DNA from: Asterionellopsis glacialis
Lineage: Eukaryota > Bacillariophyta > Plagiogrammaphyceae > Rhaphoneidales > Asterionellopsidaceae
Direction of reading: 5' to 3'
Assembly: GCA_014885115.2 (NCBI GenBank)
Contig: WKLE02001696.1
Location: 1-23,691, forward strand
DNA: 23,691 bases
The position numbers were made by a program, and so were the translations under genes. The stretch's first letter is position 1. Each line of letters begins with the position of its first letter. The notes under the pieces were generated by a model. That model had not been told where the DNA came from, made no database searches, and saw only the letters and a list, made by a program, of their open reading frames with translations. Shown one piece after another: positions 8,907 to 18,828 of this stretch.

Positions 8907-11591
8907 TTACTGGTTGGTCTCTTCTGTCGATGGGTTTGAACCATCAACACTTCCCGTTGGAGTTGTTCCATTCTTGTCAAGCTGCTGCATCCAAATACGC
9001 GTCTTGTACATACTGAACAAGTCTCGGACTAGCTCGCGAAAGTCGATACGACCTTCAGCTTCAAAGAAGAAAGTTAGCTTGTGACGATCAAACTGGTATT
9101 CAGCATCTATCACATGCATAGGGAGAGCTCGCTGACGGACTTTTCCACGGCAAATCTTGAGCAACTCTTCTTCCTCCTCACGTTTGACTGCAAGGAGTGA
9201 GACCTCATCGTGAGTTGCGTTGCGAATAATTCGCTTAAGGTCAGAAGCACCGCTTGGGCTCCCATTCCCGGCTGGTGGAATGGCACCAGCGGTTAGTTCA
9301 TTTGATCGGAAGCTAGATCTTCCACTGACATTGTATTTCTCAGCAGGAACCATGCCAACAATGATACCGAGGTCTTCACCACGGTCTGCTTCAACCTTAA
9401 CATAACATCCAATTTTCAGGTCACGGGTCACACGTGGTCCTGTAATGAAATTCCTCTGTGTGCGCTTGAATTTGACGTTGTACACGGTCCTTGGTCCAGA
9501 GGAAGCCGAAGCAGAAGCAGCATGGTGATGGGCGTTTTCTACAGCATTATAATGTGTCACAGGAGCAACTTGTTCAAGCGAAACAGCCGAATGCGAGGAA
9601 TGGTTTCCGGCATGAGCTGTATTGGCCTGCAAAGGATTCTGTTTGGCTCCTTTGCCCATCATACCATGATTCGATGAGTTGGTTCCACTATCGTCGCCTG
9701 GATCGTCTATATGTTCCCCAACTAATGGATGGGTTAAATCATCTTCAAACGACTGGTTTTGCTGTTGTTGGCCTGCAGTGCTGTGGTGGCTCATGTTCGG
9801 GTTCTGTGAGTGGTGCGACGATCCTGGACCTCTGGGTGTTGAACCCACTGAGAGCACAGAACCATCACTAAATTGACGAATATGACCACCAACAGTCATG
9901 TGTAAAGGACTGTGCGACTGAGTGCCAACACGATCTTGTCTCAATGCACCGGATCCATGGCGATCACTATCATGGGCACCATGATATGCCACATCATCAG
10001 AGTTTGCGATACCTGAAACACCCGAGTCGTCTCGCAAATGATGTTGTCTACCTTGAAAACTTGATGATCCGTGGTAACCATGGCTATCCACAGCTCCAAC
10101 GAGTGACGGTTGTGAATGGTGACTACCTTGTTGCAAAAATCCTGTACCACCTACATGGGAACCAGTCATATTGGCTCCAGCTGAAACGGATCGCGAAAGC
10201 TGAGAGTTTTGATTCAGACTACCATATTCGTATCTCAAATCCTCTGGGATGTTATTATCGAATGGAATACGATTTGAGTCCCCATGCCCATCATAACCAT
10301 GCTGCAACTGATTCTGACCATAACGGTTGTAGTCATCGTTCGAGCCACGATGGCCGTTTCCAGACTGTGAAAACGATCGCAGATGTGCACCTTGCTGTTG
10401 AGATTGCATCTGGTGCATCTGCGAGTGCTGCATTGGAGCCTGTCCTCGTTGCTGTTGAAGGTGGGAATCAAGCGTCTGCAACGATCCAAACTTTTGAGCG
10501 TGCAGCTGATCCATAGACTGCTGTGGATGGTAGTTAGGGTCATTGTATCCGACCCTTCCTGCACCTTTTGGATCTCTACCTAATGACATGGTACGACCTC
10601 TTGAGGCTATTTCAACAAAGCTTTCTGAAGTGGAAGAACGCATGTCGGGGCGTGGAATATTACTGAAACTTTGCGATTGATGATTTTCAGCAGCAGCACC
10701 AAAACCGTGAGTATTGGAATCTCTAAACTGCATTGAACCTTGTGACTGAAACGACTGGTTGAGAAATGAGCGGTCCTGACTACTGCCGACACTACCAGCT
10801 CCATCTTGTGAAGATGACAAGAATCCCGCTCCGCTTAGAGGGGGACGATTGCCAGAGTTTGTCCTGACATGCCTCGGTGGTTGTCTATATTCGCTGTTTT
10901 CAGGCAGGTGGGGAGAGGACGAAAGAGGTCCAGGAGCTGCCGATGAGCCGCTCAAAAGTGGTCCAGGTGAGGACTGCGCCCGGTCACGAAGGGCTCCCAA
11001 TCCTCGTAGACCATCGTTTTGGCCTGTTGAATCAAAGCTTCCTCTACTGAAAATTCCGCCACCTAATGAGTTGCTCGACAAAGCATCGTTATTGTTGTCA
11101 AAGTTTTTCGGCCCCCGTCTATTGTCTTGTGAGGGAAACTGATGGTTTCCACCAGATCTATGAAGTGAATTGTGCTCTAGGTTGGGAGGGGGTGGGGCTT
11201 CGAAAAATGGCGATTTTGAAAATATATCTGAATTCCCGTCAAGGGATGACGGTGGTGTGAGTGATAAGATAGTGGATTCCGTAGAATTTATGTTGTTGCT
11301 TTTTCCAATTGGAGATGGCAAGGAAGTACTGACGCTGCCTATGCCCGGTGGTTTGAAATGAACAGCACTTAGTGCTGACCGTGACAAGTCATGTTGTTGT
11401 AATGGAGATGCTGGATAGGGTGGTGATCCTCGACTACCACCAAATGCTCCGTCAGAGTTCTCTGGTGCTTGTCCAATACCACCAAATGAATGGCCTCTGA
11501 TTTCAGAGGGAGACTCATTGTCCGATACTGATGTAACTGATAATGCCGGAGCTCTATTGTTGTCGACCGGCCATGGGTTCATGAGATTCAT
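8907..11591 (-). CDS. Low-complexity protein with C-terminal PSP1 domain
   Basis: A single long frame encodes 894 residues from ATG 11591. Residues 1 to about 690 are low complexity, rich in Ser, Gly, Gln, His and Asn (for example runs of QQQ and HH), without recognisable domains. Residues about 700-871 form a PSP1 homology region: YNVKFKRTQRNFITGP, a YVKVEADRGEDLGIIVG motif, then KRIIRNATHDEVSLLAVKRE and RQRALPMHVIDAEYQFDRHK, and FFFEAEGRIDFRELVRDLF. The domain is shared by bacterial YaaT and yeast Psp1, an Asn/Gln-rich protein found as a suppressor of DNA polymerase alpha mutations; the molecular role in this lineage is not established. The disordered N-terminus would suit a condensate-associated or scaffold protein, which is inference. 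The frame remains open for 17 coding-like codons upstream of the ATG up to a good splice acceptor, so a further 5' exon is likely (see 11788-11837). Confidence 0.88.
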   Translation of the reverse strand: MNLMNPWPVDNNRAPALSVTSVSDNESPSEIRGHSFGGIGQAPENSDGAFGGSRGSPPYPASPLQQHDLSRSALSAVHFKPPGIGSVSTSLPSPIGKSNNINSTESTILSLTPPSSLDGNSDIFSKSPFFEAPPPPNLEHNSLHRSGGNHQFPSQDNRRGPKNFDNNNDALSSNSLGGGIFSRGSFDSTGQNDGLRGLGALRDRAQSSPGPLLSGSSAAPGPLSSSPHLPENSEYRQPPRHVRTNSGNRPPLSGAGFLSSSQDGAGSVGSSQDRSFLNQSFQSQGSMQFRDSNTHGFGAAAENHQSQSFSNIPRPDMRSSTSESFVEIASRGRTMSLGRDPKGAGRVGYNDPNYHPQQSMDQLHAQKFGSLQTLDSHLQQQRGQAPMQHSQMHQMQSQQQGAHLRSFSQSGNGHRGSNDDYNRYGQNQLQHGYDGHGDSNRIPFDNNIPEDLRYEYGSLNQNSQLSRSVSAGANMTGSHVGGTGFLQQGSHHSQPSLVGAVDSHGYHGSSSFQGRQHHLRDDSGVSGIANSDDVAYHGAHDSDRHGSGALRQDRVGTQSHSPLHMTVGGHIRQFSDGSVLSVGSTPRGPGSSHHSQNPNMSHHSTAGQQQQNQSFEDDLTHPLVGEHIDDPGDDSGTNSSNHGMMGKGAKQNPLQANTAHAGNHSSHSAVSLEQVAPVTHYNAVENAHHHAASASASSGPRTVYNVKFKRTQRNFITGPRVTRDLKIGCYVKVEADRGEDLGIIVGMVPAEKYNVSGRSSFRSNELTAGAIPPAGNGSPSGASDLKRIIRNATHDEVSLLAVKREEEEELLKICRGKVRQRALPMHVIDAEYQFDRHKLTFFFEAEGRIDFRELVRDLFSMYKTRIWMQQLDKNGTTPTGSVDGSNPSTEETNQ

Positions 11592-11787
11592 GCCTGCTAT
11601 TCCAGCCTCAAGCCCACTTGTTCCATTTGCTCCAGGTTGTGAACTATTTTTGATACGATAAAATAATAACGATAGTAGTAGTAAGGAGAGGAAGAATGTG
11701 AGTGTTGATGTCGTTATATAAAATCAAGGAAGTGTTAAGTGAATAATGACGTCATATGACATTCGAATCGACAACAAGAAAATTTAC

Positions 11788-11837
11788 ATAGCAAAAGGGA
11801 GCGAGGCTGCCTGCAATGCGGCCCGTCTCAAACACAT
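11788..11837 (-). CDS. Candidate first exon of the PSP1-domain gene
   Basis: Upstream of ATG 11591 the frame stays open without an ATG, encoding SQPGANGTSGLEAGIAG, to an AG acceptor at 11645-11644 preceded by a long pyrimidine-rich tract (CTTCCTCTCCTTACTACTAC). A short exon from ATG 11837 to 11788, followed by donor GTAAAT, has the right phase (16 codons plus 2 nt) to join it. The intron would be 144 nt (11644-11787), typical here, and the protein 928 residues. This is a reading-frame argument only; a longer or different first exon is possible. Confidence 0.42.
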
Positions 11838-13250
11838 GAACTTATGGAATTTTCGTTTATGTGGATCCTACGAATTAGCTTGACACCAAACAGGTGTGGG
11901 TGAAGAATGCCGAAATCCATCAGTCAACAGCACCATTCAGGACAATGGTGTGAACTCTGATTCGTAAATTCAGAGTATAACTTCCCACTTGAAGGGTCCG
12001 AATATCGCTAGGTTTTCATATTGAAAATTGGATCAATACGAAAAGTAGATTCATCGAATTTTTCGAAACCTGTTTTGGTCCGAAAAATGAGAGAAGCAAC
12101 TTCGGCAACGCATGAACAATCAATCCAACAATCAAACAGCAATCCATTCAATGGACCTCACTCTCCATAACAATCAGGACACAACTAGCGAATGCTAATA
12201 TCGATATACGTATTTGGCATCGGAATACAAACCGATTCCACTGCGGGTGCCCCACGATTTCGCATACATATCCCGAACCAAAGCTGAAAGACAGCGGTAG
12301 TACGGTATCTGCAACGTAGAAACCTACGTGATTGGAAGAAGTTTATCTTGTCCGAACTCACGGCTGGGGGAGCACCCGAATGACATGGTTATGCACAGTC
12401 TGCCAACAAACAAACAAGAATCTCTTTCGTTCTTACCCTTGCGAAACACTCCATCCTGACGGAGTTTTTGGCAAGCTTGTTGCCATCGTTGCAATACCGT
12501 CGTTTGCGGCCTTCGATCATCAAGGCCGGGAGCCAAACGCGGGTGTATGATGATTTTTACGTTGTACAACGCGAAACTACAGCTAGAGAAATACAACTTC
12601 GCCTGCATGAGCATGAACTTCCGAATGTATCTGCTACGAGTTGTTCAGTACCCGGTACGTTACCGTCAGTGACCTTATTACAGTACCAGGTACCTACAGT
12701 TACTCGTAAGAAAACAACTATGTTACACAAAAAAAATCCTGTACGCATTTCTACGTATCCGTATAGAGTTTGCACGTAAGTAGATGTGTACAGTATGAAA
12801 ACAGGTAGAAGTACTTACTATGATGATGTATGAAAATATATGGGTGCCTTACCTTGAATTGATGCAAGAACTCCCGCGTCGGTTGAAGAATTTCTACACA
12901 AACATCCGGAATTAAGTAGAAAATTTACTATCCATCTTATTGAGCTTTTTGCATGTGAGCTTTTCATGTGTTTCCAAGCAATGCCCATGGTCTCATTGAC
13001 AATAATACGAGTATGTTCAGAAATTGCATTAACCTCACCTCTAAGTATATTGTCAAATTTTCATGATGTCATATACAGACCCCTTCATATATTTATATCT
13101 TGCGTCTTACGATAGAGACGTACCGGTATCCAACCACCATCCGACAATAAATACGACAATGTGCATGATGTCGTTGGCTGTCTACCAAAGCAAAACTTCT
13201 TAACCACATTCAATACTCAACCGCCTCAAACCATAACATACCGTTTGACA
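11838..13250. other. Intergenic region between divergent PSP1-domain and THOC3 genes
   Basis: About 1.4 kb. Close to the PSP1 gene it holds three perfect stem-loops (11883-11976) and a further short inverted repeat TCGAA/TTCGA around 12054-12066. At 12650-12695 there is a GTAC-rich stretch including TACCAGGTA at 12684-12692. Short overlapping open frames at about 12324-12779 lack recognisable content and are not called. A consensus donor (CAAG then GTAAGG, minus strand) near 12846-12855 could belong to an untranslated leader exon. An ATG at 13161 is in frame with THOC3. Confidence 0.5.
11883..11976. repeat. Cluster of three perfect short stem-loops
   Basis: ACACC/GGTGT at 11883-11887 and 11893-11897 (5-nt loop); CACCATT/AATGGTG at 11931-11937 and 11944-11950 (6-nt loop); ACTCTGA/TCAGAGT at 11954-11960 and 11970-11976 (9-nt loop). 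All lie within 94 nt, 46-139 nt upstream of the candidate PSP1-gene start at 11837. Confidence 0.6.
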
Positions 13251-14339
13251 ATGGCAACGAAAACACGCAGACTTGGCGATGTCAACCTAATTGACTGTGG
13301 TGCGACACGACAAGTTTGTCGGAGCGTCTCGTGGAATGTTTCCGGTTCATCATTGGCATGGGCTTCGACAGACCGAACAGCTAAAATTTCAACCTTTGAC
13401 ACTGGGGCTTCTCAGGGTCGTGAACTAACGACGATCGTGGGACACACCGCTGCAGTAGATCGAGTACGGTATCATCCAAAAGAAGCCAATTGGTTATGTA
13501 CTGCTGCACAAGACCGAACGATTCGTTTATGGGATATTCGACTGTCCAGTAATCAACGGTGTATCGGCAAGATAGATCTTATTTCATCGTCCAAGTTTGG
13601 ATCATGTCCTCTATCAGTCTCTTGGTCACCCGTACCGGGCAATGAAAGCACATATTTAGTAGTCGCCGAACGGGATAATTCTGTCCATGTCTATGATATG
13701 CGCAAGCCAACAGGTCGTGGTGGTGGACAACTGAAAGTTAGTGCTCCTATTAAATCTTTCCATCTTGATCCGCAACGGGTAGAGGGATGCTGTTTTTCTC
13801 CCAATGGAGAACATCTCTGTGCAACGACAAGGAAAGGAGAAAGTATGGAGGGTATGGGGGCTCTTCGTGTTTGGCAATGGAATAATGCAAAGCCAAGTCC
13901 TAACTACCATGTTTACGATGGACATGCAGGTCCAATCTACACTCATGCTTTTTCACCAGATGGCACACGACTAGCTACCGGTGGTGGTGACGCAATTGTC
14001 GGTCTTTGGGAAGTTGAATCAATGGTTTGCATAAAGGCTATAACCAATCGATCCAAACTTATTCGAAGTGTTGCATTCTCTCACGATTCAAAACTATTAG
14101 CTAATTGTACTGAAGAAGATGGCATCGATTTGATTGATGCTACAAAGGGTGATTCCATCGGAACAGTCAGCCTCTCTGCTGCCGGAGGTGGCGGTGGGAA
14201 CTTCAGAATGCGTGGAGGTGCTGATGAAATTGATTTCCATCCAAAAGGATATCACTTGGCATGTGCACGAGGTGATCTTACCGGTGGTAACAATTCTGTA
14301 GCACCTGTTACAGTTGCTAAGATTTCTTTGACATCATAA
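13251..14339 (+). CDS. THOC3: THO complex subunit 3 (WD40 protein, THOC3/TEX1)
   Basis: An intronless frame of 362 residues from ATG 13251; an in-frame ATG at 13161 would add 30 residues that look unlike the family, so the later start is preferred. THOC3 is a beta-propeller subunit of the nuclear THO/TREX complex, which couples transcription to mRNA packaging and export. WD40 blades are visible: VCRSVSWNVSGSSLAWAS; GHTAAVDRVRYHP with DRTIRLWDI; an SVSWSP blade with NSVHVYDM; a blade with CCFSPNGEHLCATT; HAFSPDGTRLATGGGDAIVG followed by LWEV; SVAFSHDSKLLANCTEEDGI with DLIDA; and a last blade with IDFHPKGYHLACARGD. The pair DAIVGLWEVESMVCI and FSHDSKLLA plus DxIDL is close to human THOC3, distinguishing it from generic WD40 proteins. 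Blade four carries an unusual KGESMEGMGALRVWQW insertion. It converges with NOP56, whose stop lies about 270 bp downstream. Confidence 0.88.
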   Translation: MATKTRRLGDVNLIDCGATRQVCRSVSWNVSGSSLAWASTDRTAKISTFDTGASQGRELTTIVGHTAAVDRVRYHPKEANWLCTAAQDRTIRLWDIRLSSNQRCIGKIDLISSSKFGSCPLSVSWSPVPGNESTYLVVAERDNSVHVYDMRKPTGRGGGQLKVSAPIKSFHLDPQRVEGCCFSPNGEHLCATTRKGESMEGMGALRVWQWNNAKPSPNYHVYDGHAGPIYTHAFSPDGTRLATGGGDAIVGLWEVESMVCIKAITNRSKLIRSVAFSHDSKLLANCTEEDGIDLIDATKGDSIGTVSLSAAGGGGGNFRMRGGADEIDFHPKGYHLACARGDLTGGNNSVAPVTVAKISLTS

Positions 14340-14607
14340 TAGTTGCTCTCCATAACAATGGACTACTCTATATATAGGCTAATATAGACTAATGGATAAT
14401 GTTTACCTTTTTCTATTTCAAAATGAATTGCAAAAAATACTTTCAGAGACAGTGAGTTTTACAATTTCTTTTGTATTTGATAACGTGCTATAGTCGTTAT
14501 GATCTAAGTAGTAGAAGTAGTAATAGTATGAAAACACAAATGAAATCCCCAACCAAAGAGTCCTAGTTGTTCCTTTCTCTTCGGTTTCGCAATTCAATAT
14601 CAATGAA

Positions 14608-16404
14608 TTAATCTTTGCTTTTGGACTTCTTCTTTTTCTTCTTCTTGTCTGACTTGGGAGTAGCTTCAGCTTCCTTCTTAGCCTTCTTTGCAGATTTCTT
14701 GGCTGACTTTTTGGCAGCAGCATCGTCTTCGTCCTCCTCATCATCTGCTGATGCCTTACGTTTCTTGCTACTACTTTCTTTAGATTTTTTCTTTTTCTTA
14801 TCCTTCTTGGGTTTGGGTGTTTCTTCAGCATCAGCCATGTCTTCATCGTCATCATCCATGTCATCATCTGGCTTACTAGCCTTGATTTGTTTGGCAATTT
14901 CTTCCATAACATCTAAATTCTTACGTGGGGCAGCACCAGTTTCATAGAATTTAAGTCGTTCTTCAACTTGATCACGGAGCTTTTCCCCATACAAACGATT
15001 GGGATCATCTGAAAATGAATCAATACGTGTGGCAATGGAACATTTGTTCGCCAAATATCTTGAAATCCGACCCTTATTCTTGGCATCGGCACGTCCAATA
15101 AAGGTAGAATGATAAATTAAACCATACTTGGGTGTATTACCCTTTGTCTTGAGTGCACGGAACAAAGCCTTCTCGGCTCCCAAAATTTGTACGGTTGAAG
15201 CAGGTGCCTTGGCAAGATTTGTAAGTGATCCAGCCTAGAATTAAAAGAAAAGGACAAGGGTAATGAATTCAAATGAGAAACAAATAGAACAATAGTGAGT
15301 AAACATCATGTGCCAAGAAAAAGAAATCTGACTATCGTGTTGTGCAAGACTAAAAGACTTGAAAGGTCGTCATGCAATGGCATTTATTCTTCGTACCTTA
15401 CTAATGAGACGAGCTCCGACAGTATCACCAATGAGAGCACTAAGATTAGGTGCTACAACATTCATTTTATCTGTCAGGTAGAGACCCAATTGTTTTCGGT
15501 ATTCAGCTAATTTGACCATACGTTGAGTAAAGTTAACAATATTCACCATATCAATAGCACTGCAATCCATTCCCATACTAGTCTTGGCTGCTGCAATGAT
15601 TGCATTTGCGACATCATCATCACCGACAATTTCTTTAAGTCCATCCAACTTGTTGTCATCATCCTTGGCACCACCGTTTTCTTCGCTGCTTTCTCCGGTA
15701 GAAGCAAATAGAGATCCCTTGTCTTGAATAAAGGCAGCACAACGTGCAAACATATAACTATCCTTGACAATATCCTTAAGTTCAGGAAAGTGCCAACTGT
15801 ACCATTCCTTCACACGCATAGCAAAGGTATTCAAATCCTTATCCATTTGATCCAACAAAGCAATCGATTGGATAATCATATTATCAGATCTTGCAGGATT
15901 AAACTTAACTTTAGATCTGGAATAGGAATGTCCCAATCCAAGTTGTGCCTTTTCGGCAGCTCCACCTTCCAACCCCTTGACAAACTTGTCAAGATGGAGA
16001 CGACACCCACGCAAGATTTCACGGACGGTATCATCCGAACGGCATGATACGTTAGGTAATCCATCGGAAATGGCAGTTGCCAAACCTGGATCGACAATAC
16101 CCAAACTATACGACGATGTTTTGGAACTTTTCTTGGCCTTGGGCAGATTCATTTCTAAAAAGTTGTGAAGGGATCCCGTCATGGCATTTTCAGATACAGC
16201 ATTTGCATTTTCCAAGGCATCCTTGGCACTTTCAAATGGTTGAAATGCCTTGAGTTTTACAGCTCTACCAAAACGATCAACATCCGTCACGGTATCCATT
16301 GATCCCTCCAATAAACTACCGATTTCTTCAAATGCTACAACCTCAAATAAGGCATATCCAGCAGCACATTCTAAAAGGGTAAATAATGTTTTAGAATCCG
16401 CCAT
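14608..16404 (-). CDS. NOP56: Nucleolar protein Nop56, box C/D snoRNP core subunit
   Basis: Exons 16404-15397 (336 codons) and 15234-14608 join across a 162-nt phase-0 GT-AG intron to give 544 residues. Nop56 pairs with Nop58 and fibrillarin in box C/D snoRNPs that 2'-O-methylate rRNA, in the nucleolus. The N-terminal NOP5NT domain (about 1-70) has [10 protein letters not shown] and an [20 protein letters not shown] segment typical of Nop56. The central coiled-coil and Nop domain include [17 protein letters not shown] [80 protein letters not shown] and, in exon 2, [40 protein letters not shown] and [15 protein letters not shown]. The last 120 or so residues form an alternating acidic and Lys-rich tail (KKE/D type), normal for this family. 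The intron was checked for box C/D snoRNA and none is convincing. The start ATG opens directly on the conserved N-terminus. Confidence 0.96.
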
Positions 16405-17181
16405 GGTTTAATGGTGGACGTATCAAACTATCAAGGATGTGATGTTTCTTTATTGATTTGTCAATGAGAATTGAAAAAGATAAAGTCAAAAAACGTATTC
16501 TACTTTTCGTGCAATTCTTTGTTTTAATATTCTGTATGTAGTTGTCACGATGATGATGGGGGCAGAAAAGGATGGGTGATGATGGTTTCGTGAGAAGGCA
16601 AGCAATACAAACGCCTCTCTAGTAGGGAAAAGACAGGTCTTGAGATTTTTCTAATATTTTTTTTTCTGATGGCGATTGATCACCAGGGGAGCCAAGATCT
16701 CTTGGCTGGTAACGGGTTATGAGTTGAAAAACATAGATCGAATATTTGGGAAAACAATTTTACATTCTGTATTCTAAATTCCATTGGATGCTTACACCAG
16801 ACGGACGGACGGACCGACAACCGTGTAACGTCTAAAAAAAACAAGAATGAATCCACCCACCATAACAAGCAATTTTGCACAAAGTAAAGGACGGCAACTT
16901 TTTAAAAAACTTTTTAAAAAAAACACACAGAGACAACAATAAATTCAAATGGTTAGTAGTAAGTCAAGTAGGACTCTTTTTCAAATCAGGTATGTTTGGA
17001 ACGAAACATTGGTGTGTCTGCTTGGTTGGAGAGGTGTGGAGAGTTGTACCAAAAAAAAATTTATAAAAATGAGGTGTTTATCGTCAAATGATAGCTAATT
17101 GTTCTTTTTGCAAATGGTGTGTCACAAGTGCTATTGTTTTGAATTTTATTTCATTTTCATTCGATTCCATTGTTTTTTTTT
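16405..17181. other. Intergenic: NOP56 upstream region and SFT2 3' flank
   Basis: About 780 bp with no recognisable gene. It contains a perfect stem-loop (AGCCAAG 16690-16696, loop ATCT, CTTGGCT 16701-16707), a (GGAC)n run at about 16799-16815, and a direct repeat of ACTTTTTAAAAAA near 16898-16921. Promoter elements for NOP56 must lie here but none was pinned down. Confidence 0.55.
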
Positions 17182-18158
17182 TTATACATTGTTACTTCCA
17201 TTCAATGGATTAGATGTATCTTCTTCCCCAATTAAATTTTTAAACATGCGTGTAGCCGTTCGTCGTCCTAATGGAATGTACGACAAGGAATACCAAATAC
17301 TGGCACAGAATTGTGCCATTAACAATAACACCAAGACTAATAATTTCACCACGGATAATTTCGTACCAAACGGTATAAAGCACACCACAAGTGTTGCACC
17401 CAAACAGGAAAGGTACACGGTCGATGTCATATTGCGTTTTTCATCAAACATGTTTCTATAATATACATGTATATGTGCATTTTCAAAAGGACAAGAAGAA
17501 GAATGAGTGGTATTGTTTTGTTTGTTTTTTCAGAGAATAATGGAATATTATGTCAAGATAAACATGAACACAACCACCATGGAAAAAGAATGCAAACAAG
17601 CAACATACAAGAATAAAATATAATATACAATCACAAAAAACTTACTTGAGTTGTCGTTTAGGACCACATAAAAACATGGATGATAAAAGTGCCAAAATAT
17701 TACCAATTGTATAGACCAAGACAAAAGGTACTGGATTTCCTTCCATCAATTCAATAAAATAACTAAAACTTGTAAATGTAATGAGATCTGTGGGTGTGAA
17801 GGAAGGAAGGAAGAAAAAGAGTACGCAGACACGAAACCCAAAATTAGGATTGATACAAGTTTATAGAGTCGGGTGAGTCATGTGAATGAGTGCATTTTAA
17901 ATCGTTCGTCAAAAGGAGGAATAATTTGATTTTCCACAATCTTAAGAGACAGATAGCACAATACTTACATCCGAGAGCAAAACAACTAAAGAATCCAATA
18001 ACTCGTTGTTGGAATGTAAGTTTTGGACAAAATTCACCTAAATCTTCCAAGACATCTGAATCTTCACTTGGTTTTTGTTCAATTTCCATACCCATTTTTG
18101 TTTTCGCTTGATTCATGAGTCGTGTAGATGACTCACGAAAATCACCAAAGGAAGGCAT
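17182..18158 (-). CDS. SFT2-domain vesicle transport membrane protein
   Basis: Three exons, 18158-17969, 17787-17646 and 17455-17182, with GT-AG introns of 181 and 190 nt and matching phases, encode 201 residues. SFT2/SFT2D proteins are small tetra-spanning membrane proteins of the Golgi/endosome involved in retrograde transport and fusion of endosome-derived vesicles with the Golgi. A hydrophilic N-terminus (1-50, with MNQAKTKMGMEIEQKPSEDS) is followed by four membrane spans: about 51-78 (VIGFFSCFALGYLITFTSFSY), 84-106 (FVLVYTIGNILALLSSMFLCG), 120-138 (VYLSCLGATLVVCFIPFG) and 142-166. GPKRQLKNMFDEKRNMTSTV and WYSLSYIPLGR are the family signatures (usually FL.GP..QLK.M and WYSLSYIP). A longer in-frame start at 18260 would add a non-conserved extension and is not preferred. 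It diverges from the XRCC2-like gene. Confidence 0.9.
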
Positions 18159-18828
18159 CTTTTTATATTTGTTATTATTTTTGAAGAGACAAGAGTAATG
18201 TGTAAATGTAAAATGGAATCGCAAACGATACAGAGAAATGTTGTTGTCGTGGTCGTCCACGCCGAGTGATGTGTATTATTTATTGTGGTTGTCGTCTCGT
18301 CTTTTTTTTCTCTCTTGGTTTTGGAACACCGACGAGAGGAAACCAAGAGATGATTGCCAAGATTCAAAAAAAAGGCAGCAATGCAAAACAAGGGAGAATC
18401 AAGAAAGAGACGGGCGCAAGACTCTGAATGACTGACTGTACTGTCAGTACGTATAATAATTTTACATGGTAAAAGAAGCGTGATGGCGTGCATGCGCGTT
18501 TCTAGAACAATACATTTCAGTACAAACCAAAGTTTCCGGTAGTGCATTGGCCTCAACTTTTTTTGGGACCAAAGTAGACTTTTTTGAAATTTTTTGAAGC
18601 GCAGTCTGTCTGCGTACCTTCTCGACATTCAGCTTCTTGGTGGGAGAAAACGAAGAAGGAAAAAGATCTGTGTTTGTCACCATTGCAGTTGGAGGTTCAT
18701 AGTTTATCGCCGCCGCTCCGAGACAATGAACATTGAAGGTTTGATGTCTAAAGAGGTACAATTAGTGGGCTTGAACGTATTTTTCAAAGTATAGGTGGCA
18801 TTGTTTGACTTTTTCTTTTCATATCAAC
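18159..18828. promoter_or_regulatory. Divergent promoter region of the SFT2 and XRCC2-like genes
   Basis: 670 bp between the two start codons. It includes a perfect odd palindrome GTACTG-T-CAGTAC at 18438-18450 and a near-palindrome around GCGTGCATGCGC near 18484-18496. No coding frame was recognised. Regulatory function is inferred from position and symmetry only. Confidence 0.45.
18438..18450. promoter_or_regulatory. Palindrome GTACTG-T-CAGTAC
   Basis: Perfect 6-bp inverted repeat around one base, 280 bp from the SFT2 start and 379 bp from the XRCC2-like start. A binding site for a dimeric factor is possible but unproven. Confidence 0.35.

Noticed and set aside
9944..10516. 190-codon plus-strand frame opposite the PSP1-domain gene
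   Set aside because: Antisense shadow created by the repetitive His/Gln/Ser codons of the long minus-strand gene; no recognisable content.
12324..12779. Overlapping open frames on both strands between the PSP1 and THOC3 genes
   Set aside because: Mutually overlapping, 70-100 codons, no domain, no splice support; treated as non-coding.
14418..14912. Long Lys/Arg-rich minus-strand frame
   Set aside because: It is the +1 shadow of the acidic/Lys-rich NOP56 tail, which is clearly the real frame.
15235..15396. Possible snoRNA in the NOP56 intron, as in vertebrates
   Set aside because: ATGATGT resembles a box C in one place, but no CTGA box D or closing stem accompanies it on the transcribed strand.
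16680..16880. Minus-strand frame containing SVRPSV
   Set aside because: The motif is simply a translation of the GGAC tandem repeat at about 16799-16815.
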